Below, in pieces: positions 1 to 5,764 of a stretch of 20,901 bases of DNA. The stretch's first letter is position 1. Every line of letters starts with the position of its first letter. The notes under the pieces were generated by a model that made no database searches, was not told the origin of the DNA, and saw only the letters and a list, made by a program, of their open reading frames with translations. The DNA is from JAHIEZ01 sp964598275 (GTDB lineage Bacteria > Patescibacteriota > Microgenomatia > UBA12405): NCBI GenBank assembly GCA_964598275.1, contig CAZRAZ010000010.1, positions 1 through 20,901 of the forward strand, given 5' to 3'. A program made the translations under genes and the position numbers.

Positions 1-936
1 AGAAAAAAACAGATAGTGAAAAATTACTATTCGGGTCGGTATAAAAAATTTAGCGAAATGACCGATCTGCCCAAATTATTAAGAGAAAAACTGGACGAAA
101 AGATGGCGCTGTTGGCGGGAGAGGAAATAAAGATTTTGGATGACGGAGATAATCAAAAAGCAGTGTTGAAAATGAAAGACGGAGAAAAAATCGAAACTGT
201 TTTAATGGATTATGGAGATTGGCTATCGGCGTGCCTGTCTACCCAGGTGGGTTGCACTATGGGCTGCAAATTTTGCGCTACCGGCAAAATGGGACTGAAA
301 AGAAATTTAGAAAGTGAGGAAATAGTGGACCAGGCGCTGTATTGGAATAATAAATTGTGGCCAAAATATGTGGGAAGATTGGTGTTTATGGGGATGGGTG
401 AACCCTTTGCCAATTGGGAAAATGTGTGGAGGGCGATTGTGATAATTCACGACGAACTTAACATCGGCTGGCGAAAAATAAGCATTTCAACGGTGGGATT
501 ACTGGAAAAAATTTATGAGTTTATTGATCTAAAAAGCCAGATCAATCTAGCCATATCATTACACGCGATGAGCCAGGAGATAAGAGAATATTTGATACCG
601 GCGGCAAAAAATAATCCGATTGGCGATTTGAAAAAGGCTTGCTGGGATTATACCGATAAAACAAGACGGCAATTGTTTTTTGAATATGCCTTAATTGACG
701 GCGTAAATGATGACATACGGGAAGCAAAAAAATTGGCTGAATTTATCAAAAGTAACCATTTGTTTTTTTTGAACATAATTAAACTAAATCCGACGGAAGG
801 TGGATTGCCGGCTAGTAGAGGGGAAAGAGAAAGGGCGTTTTTGGCGGAACTTGACAGACAGGGTTTAGATTATTCGGTGAGAAAATCTTTTGGTTTAAAA
901 ATAAAGGCAGGTTGCGGACAACTGGCGATAGAATAA
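1..936 (+). CDS. rlmN: 23S rRNA (adenine-C2)-methyltransferase RlmN, radical SAM (5' partial)
   Basis: Cytoplasmic radical SAM enzyme that methylates C2 of an adenosine in 23S rRNA; family members also act on tRNA. The reading frame is open to the window edge. A GTG at 16 could be read as a start, but the codons before it encode RKKQI, which fits the R-x-x-Q-I motif of the RlmN N-terminal domain, followed by EMTDLPKLLREKL. I therefore think the gene begins outside the window and GTG-16 is internal. Numbering from GTG-16, the cluster motif CTMGCKFC gives C80, C84 and C87. C73 (seven residues before the cluster) and C300 in the CGQL tail match the two catalytic cysteines of RlmN. The stop lies three bases from the stop of the convergent CAP gene. 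Identity is very secure; only the start is missing. Confidence 0.95.
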   Translation, partial: RKKQIVKNYYSGRYKKFSEMTDLPKLLREKLDEKMALLAGEEIKILDDGDNQKAVLKMKDGEKIETVLMDYGDWLSACLSTQVGCTMGCKFCATGKMGLKRNLESEEIVDQALYWNNKLWPKYVGRLVFMGMGEPFANWENVWRAIVIIHDELNIGWRKISISTVGLLEKIYEFIDLKSQINLAISLHAMSQEIREYLIPAAKNNPIGDLKKACWDYTDKTRRQLFFEYALIDGVNDDIREAKKLAEFIKSNHLFFLNIIKLNPTEGGLPASRGERERAFLAELDRQGLDYSVRKSFGLKIKAGCGQLAIE

Positions 937-939
937 AAA

Positions 940-1596
940 TTAAATTTTGCCGGTGGCAAAGATTAGACAGCTGGCAGTGCCGTTAACACCGATGCCAACA
1001 TAGGCCCAGCGATTATCCTTTTGGTTTTGATCATGAGGCTCATCCCCAGCGTAAATCCATTCGATAAGGTGAACGCCGTTTAGACGGTAGCCATAGCTGG
1101 CGTTTTCACCCAAAGCGGTAAAACCAAGTTGGTCAAAACCGTTGTCGTTGGTAAGATAGTTATTAAAACCTTGATGGCTGTCCAGACCTTTGTTGGCAAC
1201 AAAAAATTTGGCCCGACTTTGGGCATAATCGGCCAGTTTTGTGTTCCAGGTTAGAACCGAGGATCCGTAAGTACGTCGGTATTCGTTTAGGGCTTGGAAA
1301 ATATCTTGAGGGGTAGCCATTTGAGGATCCGGCTTGATTTTCATGGTCCAGGTATGCTCCCCTGTTTGCTCGGCCACACCCCAGGGAGAGCCGTCGTCAG
1401 TTGGTAAGGGCAATGGACGGTTTGGAACAGAAGTGGAGATTGGGATGAGAGTTGGCAATAGTGTTGGAGCAGGACTAATTTGAGAGATGGATGGAACCGG
1501 AGATGATGGAATTTTAACTAATGGAGAAATATTTTTGCTAGTGGCAAGAAGACTTAAAAAAATGGCGGTAAAAAAAGAAAGAATTTTTTTGATCAC
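940..1596 (-). CDS. Secreted CAP/SCP-domain protein
   Basis: 218-residue exported protein of the CAP (cysteine-rich secretory/SCP, PF00188-like) superfamily. Residues 1-20 form a signal peptide or anchor (KK, then FFTAIFLSLLA). Residues 25-66 are a Pro/Ser/Thr-rich spacer. Residues 98-218 are the CAP domain, with LNEYRRTYG, LTWNTKLADYAQSRA, a SHQGF motif, LGENASYGY, IEWI and PHDQN. H141, E164 and H188 match the conserved cavity His/Glu/His set. The start is GTG; a -10 box 7 bases upstream supports it. CAP proteins bind lipids or glycans or act in the envelope, but the specific function here is unknown. It lies downstream of the secreted nuclease on the same strand, separated by 106 bases with its own promoter candidate, and converges on rlmN. 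Confidence 0.85.
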   Translation of the reverse strand: MIKKILSFFTAIFLSLLATSKNISPLVKIPSSPVPSISQISPAPTLLPTLIPISTSVPNRPLPLPTDDGSPWGVAEQTGEHTWTMKIKPDPQMATPQDIFQALNEYRRTYGSSVLTWNTKLADYAQSRAKFFVANKGLDSHQGFNNYLTNDNGFDQLGFTALGENASYGYRLNGVHLIEWIYAGDEPHDQNQKDNRWAYVGIGVNGTASCLIFATGKI

Positions 1597-1603
1597 TTCT
1601 TAA

Positions 1604-1609
1604 AGTATA
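1604..1609 (-). promoter_or_regulatory. -10 box of the CAP gene, likely leaderless
   Basis: Minus-strand TATACT ends 7 bases before the GTG start of the CAP gene, so transcription would begin at or next to the start codon. No convincing -35 hexamer was found 16-18 bases further upstream. The 106-base gap from the nuclease stop gives room for an independent promoter. Confidence 0.4.
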
Positions 1610-1673
1610 AAGGTTTTGGTTTTTGAAGACCAGAAAATTTGGAAAATCCCGAGGTGTCTAGCTATATCACTCC

Positions 1674-1699
1674 GGAGGTGTGTTGGGGAGGTGTGTTGG
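1674..1699. repeat. Perfect 13-bp tandem duplication
   Basis: Two adjacent identical copies of GGAGGTGTGTTGG (1674-1686 and 1687-1699) lie 4-29 bases past the stop codon of the secreted nuclease gene (minus strand). The repeat sits between that stop and the CAP promoter candidate. It probably arose by replication slippage; no function is evident. Confidence 0.75.
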
Positions 1700-1702
1700 A
1701 CT

Positions 1703-2368
1703 TTAAGGAGAAAACACTTTGTCGTAGCAGTTGACGGCTTTGGAAAAGCCAGCATCTTGGGCTTCGGTTTCACGGCAAAACCATTGGTCGCCTTGGTCGA
1801 GCTCCAGAATAACATTGCTGTAGTTGCCGCAACCGGGGAAAAAATAGGTCTTTTGACCTTCTCGGACATTGCCTTTGATAATGCAGTCGGGATTGTCGGG
1901 ATTGGTTTGTTGGAGACAGAGGGAACTATAGACACCCAAGTTTTGGTCGCGAGCATGAGCGGAGGCCAATTTGAGACGGTCATTTTGGCTAGAATAGGCG
2001 CTAGTGAAACGGCCCCAGCCGGAAGATAACATTTGTTCATTGACGAGGGTATCTCCCCGATAAACTAAAGAAATACGACGGCCAAATTTGTCAGTGCTGT
2101 CGCCCACCAGAGAGACAGATTGACCGTAGAGCAGAGACTCGAGTTTTGATTTGGCTTCGAGGTAACCACAGAAGCCTTCTTCGGGAGCGTCGACATTTTG
2201 CAGTCTGATTTGTTGTTTGGTGGTTAAAACAAAGGTATCACCGTCAATGATGCGCTCGACTTGAAAAAGCGAAGTTTGAGTCGAGGGTTTTTCTTTTATT
2301 TTTTGGGCCAAAAGGAGAAAATTTAAGGCCAAAGACAGGGCAATCATAATCTTGGCGATTTTAGTCAT
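1703..2368 (-). CDS. Secreted thermonuclease (SNase-like) with Cys-rich C-terminal domain
   Basis: 221-residue exported nuclease. Residues 5-22 are a hydrophobic signal or anchor segment. Residues 34-150 are an SNase fold (PF00565-like): IDGDTFVL (D42, D44, T45), IRLQNVDAPE (R55, D60, E63) and DKFGRR (R97/R98). These match the calcium ligands and catalytic Arg/Glu of staphylococcal nuclease. Residues 160-215 form a second domain with C162, IKGN, FFPGC (C180), QWFC (C198), EAQDAGF and C214. I recognise this tail as commonly attached to SNase domains in Patescibacteria; its role is unknown. The protein probably degrades DNA or RNA outside the cell, plausibly to supply nucleotides to a host-dependent organism. 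An extended -10 directly before the ATG suggests a leaderless transcript. Confidence 0.9.
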   Translation of the reverse strand: MTKIAKIMIALSLALNFLLLAQKIKEKPSTQTSLFQVERIIDGDTFVLTTKQQIRLQNVDAPEEGFCGYLEAKSKLESLLYGQSVSLVGDSTDKFGRRISLVYRGDTLVNEQMLSSGWGRFTSAYSSQNDRLKLASAHARDQNLGVYSSLCLQQTNPDNPDCIIKGNVREGQKTYFFPGCGNYSNVILELDQGDQWFCRETEAQDAGFSKAVNCYDKVFSP

Positions 2369-2375
2369 CTGTCAA

Positions 2376-2384
2376 AAGATAACA
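2376..2384 (-). promoter_or_regulatory. Extended -10 of the thermonuclease gene
   Basis: Minus-strand TGTTATCTT (TGn plus TATCTT) ends 7 bases before the ATG at 2368. There is no Shine-Dalgarno sequence in between. The predicted transcription start falls at about the start codon. Confidence 0.4.
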
Positions 2385-2396
2385 TGATTGAGGCGG

Positions 2397-2449
2397 CTCC
2401 TGTTGAGATTGCCTCCCTTTCGATTATTCAGGATCGCAATGACGAGGAG
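2397..2449. repeat. REP-like imperfect inverted repeat between divergent genes
   Basis: Nested arms are CTCCT (2397-2401), ATTGC (2408-2412), GCAAT (2436-2440) and AGGAG (2445-2449), around a 23-base centre. The arm around 2435-2444 contains TCGCAATGACGA, which resembles the widespread CGTCATTGCGA-type REP/palindromic repeats of bacterial genomes. It lies between the divergent nuclease and RGG/zinc protein genes and could be a degraded element copy or a bidirectional terminator-like structure. Confidence 0.4.
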
Positions 2450-2479
2450 TGAATTAGTTGCATATTTTTACTTATCTTG

Positions 2480-2488
2480 TGATAGAAT
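2480..2488 (+). promoter_or_regulatory. Extended -10 of the RGG/zinc protein gene
   Basis: TGATAGAAT (TGn plus TAGAAT) ends 5 bases before the ATG at 2494. A weak -35-like TTGCAT lies at 2458-2463. The ten bases GTGATAGAAT (2479-2488) recur exactly at 16577-16586, upstream of another + gene. Its position selects the ATG at 2494 over the in-frame TTG at 2458 and implies a leaderless mRNA. Confidence 0.5.
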
Positions 2489-2493
2489 CACGA

Positions 2494-2943
2494 ATGGCAT
2501 ATTTTAATCAAAATAATCGACAGGATGACCGCGGAAGTTATGGAGGCGGAGGCAGAAGAGGTTTTGGAGATCGGGGCGGAGCGAGAGAAGACAGAAGAAT
2601 GTATCCGGCCGTGTGTGATAAGTGCGGACGGGAGTGTGAAGTGCCTTTTATGCCTGATGGCAGTAAACCAATATATTGTTCTAATTGTTTTGAGAAAAAA
2701 CAAAGTGACTTTGGCCAGGGCCGAGATAGTTATGGAGGCAGAAGACAGTTTGGTGATAGAAGCGGCGGACAAAGTCCAAACTTAAACGGCGAAGTGTTGG
2801 CGTCGATCAATTCGAAATTGGCACAGATTTTAGAATTGATGAGAAGCGGCGACAAAGGCGGTCCCAGTCAGGAAAAAGTGGAAACAAAAGTGGAAAAGAA
2901 AGTGAAGAAAACGGGAGTAAAGAAAAATAAAAAGGATAAATAG
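2494..2943 (+). CDS. RGG-rich CxxC zinc-binding protein
   Basis: 149-residue, very hydrophilic protein. Residues 1-36 are Gly/Arg/Asn-rich with RGG-like repeats (GGGGRRGFGDRGG). Residues 41-65 are a zinc knuckle, C41-x2-C44-x3-C48 then C62-x2-C65, containing VPFMPDGSKPIYC. I recognise this as the small CxxC zinc-binding family common in candidate-phyla genomes. A second Gly/Arg patch covers about 75-92, a short helix about 98-117 (VLASINSKLAQILELM), and the tail is Lys-rich. RGG plus zinc knuckle suggests nucleic-acid, probably RNA, binding; that is inference. I chose the ATG at 2494 because the -10 box lies just before it. The next gene on the same strand is a DEAD-box helicase with a similar low-complexity N-terminus. 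Confidence 0.8.
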   Translation: MAYFNQNNRQDDRGSYGGGGRRGFGDRGGAREDRRMYPAVCDKCGRECEVPFMPDGSKPIYCSNCFEKKQSDFGQGRDSYGGRRQFGDRSGGQSPNLNGEVLASINSKLAQILELMRSGDKGGPSQEKVETKVEKKVKKTGVKKNKKDK

Positions 2944-2962
2944 GGAAAGATTGATAGTGATG

Positions 2963-3083
2963 TGTTATACTAACCAGATTTAGTTTAGGCGAGAAAATCA
3001 GGTTTGCCCGACGAAGTATCTTTTGATATTTATTATATTTGGGCATATTGCCTCGCAGTAGCGAGGGTTGCCAAATTTATAAT
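2963..3083 (+). promoter_or_regulatory. Helicase upstream region: two -10 boxes and a perfect hairpin
   Basis: Three signals precede the helicase ATG at 3088. An extended -10, TGTTATACT, lies at 2963-2971. A perfect hairpin lies at 3051-3066 (CCTCGC, AGTA loop, GCGAGG), without a following T-run. A consensus TATAAT lies at 3078-3083, only 4 bases before the ATG. The distal box would make a transcript with a leader of about 110 bases that carries the hairpin; the proximal box would make a leaderless one. The hairpin may be an operator, a leader structure or a fragment of the REP-like repeat seen at 2397-2449. Confidence 0.4.
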
Positions 3084-3087
3084 AAGT

Positions 3088-4293
3088 ATGTACAACAACA
3101 GATATTCGGGTGGTTTCCGAAATTTCAATCAACAACTGAACCGTGGTCGTTTTAATAACCACAATAACAACAGGCGGCGGGGCTTTAGCAAAAGCAAGAT
3201 CGACAGGTCTCTTTATATAAAGAGGGCGGAAGAGTTTGTCAGCATTGAAGAAACAGTAACAAATAATTCTTTTGCTGATTTTAATTTAAGGCCGGAATTA
3301 GTGAAAAATATCAAGGCTAAGGGTTATATAAAACCAACCCGAATCCAGGATGAAACCATCCCTTATATTGTGAACGGACGTGACGTTTTGGGAATTGCCA
3401 ATACGGGCACCGGAAAAACGGCGGCCTTTGTGTTGCCCTTGATCGATAAAGTTTTACATAATCCCAAGGAAAGGATAATTATTCTGGCGCCGACTCGGGA
3501 ATTGGCCGAGCAAATTATGGAAGAAGTGCGATCGTTTAGCTGGGGGCTTAAAGTTTACGTGGCTTTGGTGATTGGCGGGGCCAGCATGCGGCAACAGGCG
3601 GAAAAAATCAGAAGAGGACCTCATTTTATTATCGGCACTCCGGGCAGAATTAAGGATCTGGGCAAAAGAAGGGTGATTGATTTTGGAAATTTGAAGACGG
3701 TGGTGTTGGATGAAGTTGATCGAATGTTGGATATGGGTTTTATTGAAGATATAAAATCAATCGTGGATCAGATACCAAAAAGCCGACAAACTTTGTTTTT
3801 CTCGGCGACGATAGACAAAAAAATACAACCTCTAATAGACAGTTTCTTAAATAATCCAATTAAAGTATCGATTGAGTCGGCAAAGGCGTCAACACATGTA
3901 GAACAGGCTATTGTCAGAGTGGCAAGATATGAGAAAGAAGCAAAACTGCATGAATTGGTCAGCTGTCCTGATTTTAAAAAAGTGCTGGTGTTTGGAGCAA
4001 CCAGACGAATTGTAGAAAAATTATCAATGGGTCTGGGACAAAAAGGATTTAGGGCCCAGGGACTGCATGGAGGCAAGCAACAAAACCAAAGACAGAGAAT
4101 TATGCGTGATTTTAGAGAAAATAGAGTAAATATCCTGGTGGCAACAGATGTGGCGGCCAGAGGTTTGGACGTTGTTGATATTACGCATGTAATCAATTTT
4201 GATGAACCAAATAATTACCAGGATTATATTCACCGAATCGGCAGAACCGGCCGGGTAAATAATAAGGGATATGCTTTGACTTTTGTAGAGTAA
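3088..4293 (+). CDS. DEAD-box ATP-dependent RNA helicase
   Basis: 401-residue SF2 RNA helicase. Residues 1-40 are low-complexity, rich in Asn, Arg, Gly and Gln. Motifs follow in order: Q motif (PTRIQ, about 83-87), motif I ANTGTGKT (104-111), Ia PTRELAEQ (about 135-142), Ib TPGR (184-187), motif II DEVD (208-211), motif III SAT (239-241), V TDVAARGLD (353-361) and VI HRIGRTGR (382-389). Motif II reads DEVD instead of DEAD. The protein ends right after the second RecA-like domain with no C-terminal RNA-binding extension, so the N-terminal tail may supply RNA contacts. It likely remodels rRNA or mRNA structure. The frame stays open upstream to a TTG at 3004, but the TATAAT 4 bases before ATG-3088 and the low-complexity start favour 3088. 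Confidence 0.93.
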   Translation: MYNNRYSGGFRNFNQQLNRGRFNNHNNNRRRGFSKSKIDRSLYIKRAEEFVSIEETVTNNSFADFNLRPELVKNIKAKGYIKPTRIQDETIPYIVNGRDVLGIANTGTGKTAAFVLPLIDKVLHNPKERIIILAPTRELAEQIMEEVRSFSWGLKVYVALVIGGASMRQQAEKIRRGPHFIIGTPGRIKDLGKRRVIDFGNLKTVVLDEVDRMLDMGFIEDIKSIVDQIPKSRQTLFFSATIDKKIQPLIDSFLNNPIKVSIESAKASTHVEQAIVRVARYEKEAKLHELVSCPDFKKVLVFGATRRIVEKLSMGLGQKGFRAQGLHGGKQQNQRQRIMRDFRENRVNILVATDVAARGLDVVDITHVINFDEPNNYQDYIHRIGRTGRVNNKGYALTFVE

Positions 4294-4313
4294 AAACCAG
4301 AAAGTAAAGTTTT

Positions 4314-5474
4314 TTAGTTCGTTTGGATGTTGGCCGTAAAAGAGGGAGTGGTGATAACAGGGTTGTAAGCTAATAAGGTCGGTTGGTTGCCGGGGCTTTG
4401 AGTTTTAACACGAACGGATAACTCTTTGATGATTAGTCTGATGAGTTTTTTGGCTTCGATTTTATTTTTTTTGAGGGAGACATTCCAGTCGAGACCGGGG
4501 CCGGTATTGCCTTCTAAAAGATAAGAGTTACCATAGTTACTAATAATAAAATCGAGGGTAAAAAGAGAATGTTTTTTGTTTAAAATTTTGGCAATTAAAT
4601 TTGCCTTGGCTACCAGTGTTGGAGGAATTTCGTTTAAAGACAGATAAGTTAACAGGCCACCTTGGTGCTCGTTGCAACGAAATTCGCCGGACTTGGCCAC
4701 CCGGATATAAGATTGAACAATTTTGCCCTTAAGGTAGATTAGACGAATGTCGGTGAGGGCAGGACGATGGTGATAACTAAAGCCTTGATCGAATTTGATA
4801 AAGGGCTGAATAATATAGGAAACGGTGGTATTTTGACGGATAATGGATAACATCCGGTCGAACTGGCCGGTTTTAAACTTATAAACACGCCGACCACCGG
4901 CGCCAAAGCGATCTTTCATGATGATATCGGAGCTAAAATCTTTTGGGGTAGGATGATGATGAATTAACTTGGCCAGAATTTTGCAAGCGTTTTTGACATT
5001 TTTTAGATCGTTTTTGGCCAAAGAGATGGTTGGAATGGCATATTGAGATAATTTGTCGTAAGTTTTTTGTTTGTCAAAAAATAATTTAAACAGATCGGGA
5101 TCGTTGAATGGTTTGATATTTCGGGAAGAAAATAATAGCTGACGACGGGATTTGCCTTTTTTCCCGGTGGGAGAAAATTTGTCAAAAATTAAGGTGGAAA
5201 AACAGGAGGAGTTAACCTTGAGCCATTGTTTGCGTTTAAATTGCCAAAAGCTACGACAACGCCCTGCTCCGACAATGTCTGCCGAAGTGGTAAAGGCGGC
5301 CGTTAAATTCGATTTGTGGCAGATTTCTAAAAAGTAGCCATAAACGGCATTATAGATTTGGTTTGGAGAGGCGGGAAGAAAGGGAGTTTTGTTTTCTACC
5401 GAGATATCAGAAGCGCTGGAGGCCAGGGCTTGGTTGTAGACGATAAGAACATCAAGGCAGACCGGTTTATTCAT
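4314..5474 (-). CDS. RimK/glutathione-synthetase-like ATP-grasp enzyme
   Basis: 386 residues from the ATG at 5474. ATP-grasp enzymes join a carboxylate to an amine or thiol through an acyl-phosphate. Residues 1-125 form a divergent N-terminal domain. From about 135 an ATP-grasp fold is visible: KTYDKLSQYAIPTI (lid entry), MKDRFGAGGRRVYKF (186-200, ATP loop), IIQPFI (221-226), DIRLIYLKGKIVQSYIRVA (242-260), EHQGG (269-273) and LEGNTGPGLDW (320-330, metal-binding Asn region). The substrate cannot be read from sequence; peptide ligation or peptidoglycan or amino-acid modification are possible. A TTG at 5507 would add 11 residues. A CATAAT -10-like box lies 15 bases before the ATG. The 3' end converges on the helicase gene with 20 bases between stops. 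Confidence 0.78.
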   Translation of the reverse strand: MNKPVCLDVLIVYNQALASSASDISVENKTPFLPASPNQIYNAVYGYFLEICHKSNLTAAFTTSADIVGAGRCRSFWQFKRKQWLKVNSSCFSTLIFDKFSPTGKKGKSRRQLLFSSRNIKPFNDPDLFKLFFDKQKTYDKLSQYAIPTISLAKNDLKNVKNACKILAKLIHHHPTPKDFSSDIIMKDRFGAGGRRVYKFKTGQFDRMLSIIRQNTTVSYIIQPFIKFDQGFSYHHRPALTDIRLIYLKGKIVQSYIRVAKSGEFRCNEHQGGLLTYLSLNEIPPTLVAKANLIAKILNKKHSLFTLDFIISNYGNSYLLEGNTGPGLDWNVSLKKNKIEAKKLIRLIIKELSVRVKTQSPGNQPTLLAYNPVITTPSFTANIQTN

Positions 5475-5660
5475 AAATTTAAGAGAGAAATTATGACTGA
5501 AGGACAAGAATCAAAAGATGAGAGCAAAGGTTTCTTTATTTAAGTCAGTATTTGTATTATATCTTATTTTATAGCCAGAAACTACGGGCAGAAAAAATAG
5601 ACATTAAGCGAATCGGTTTGGGAAAGCGAAAGAAACAAAGAAATTCTTTGGTCCACAATA

Positions 5661-5684
5661 TCCGAAAATGGTCATAATTTCGGA
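5661..5684. repeat. 7-bp stem hairpin in the 5.5-5.75 kb intergenic stretch
   Basis: TCCGAAA (5661-5667) pairs with TTTCGGA (5678-5684) across a 10-base loop. Outer GGTC (5650-5653) and GACC (5690-5693) extend the symmetry. No T-run follows on either strand, so it is not a classical terminator. It lies downstream of the AAA ATPase stop codon on the minus strand. Confidence 0.55.
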
Positions 5685-5764
5685 CAATTGACCGGGTAAT
5701 TTATTTAGAATACCCAGAATTTACGGCAAAAGAAGTCAATAGAATTTTGAAGCTATATCAATAA
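5678..5764 (+). pseudogene. Possible coding relic (C-terminal fragment)
   Basis: A + strand frame is open from a stop at 5675 to TAA at 5762-5764 and ends in protein-like sequence (YLEYPEFTAKEVNRILKLYQ). It has no start codon and overlaps the AAA gene's 3' end by 12 bases. About 120 bases upstream, near 5575-5612, the DNA resembles the same segment (CCAGAA, then TACGG and an A-rich tract) but is out of frame. This could be a decayed tandem domain or a mobile-element scar. Chance is a real alternative for a 29-codon frame. Confidence 0.2.

Noticed and set aside
1616..2029. 137-codon + strand open frame opposite the nuclease gene
   Set aside because: It is antisense to a clear SNase gene with all catalytic motifs and has no start signals of its own.
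2458..2493. TTG start for the RGG/zinc protein giving 12 more residues
   Set aside because: These bases contain the -35-like and extended -10 elements; the ATG at 2494 is better placed.
3004..3087. N-terminal extension of the helicase from a TTG at 3004
   Set aside because: The extra 28 residues are not helicase-like, the DNA contains a hairpin and a consensus -10, and the low-complexity tail begins at ATG-3088.
4294..4313. Bidirectional terminator between the helicase and ATP-grasp genes
   Set aside because: There is a T-run but no stem of useful length in the 20 bases.
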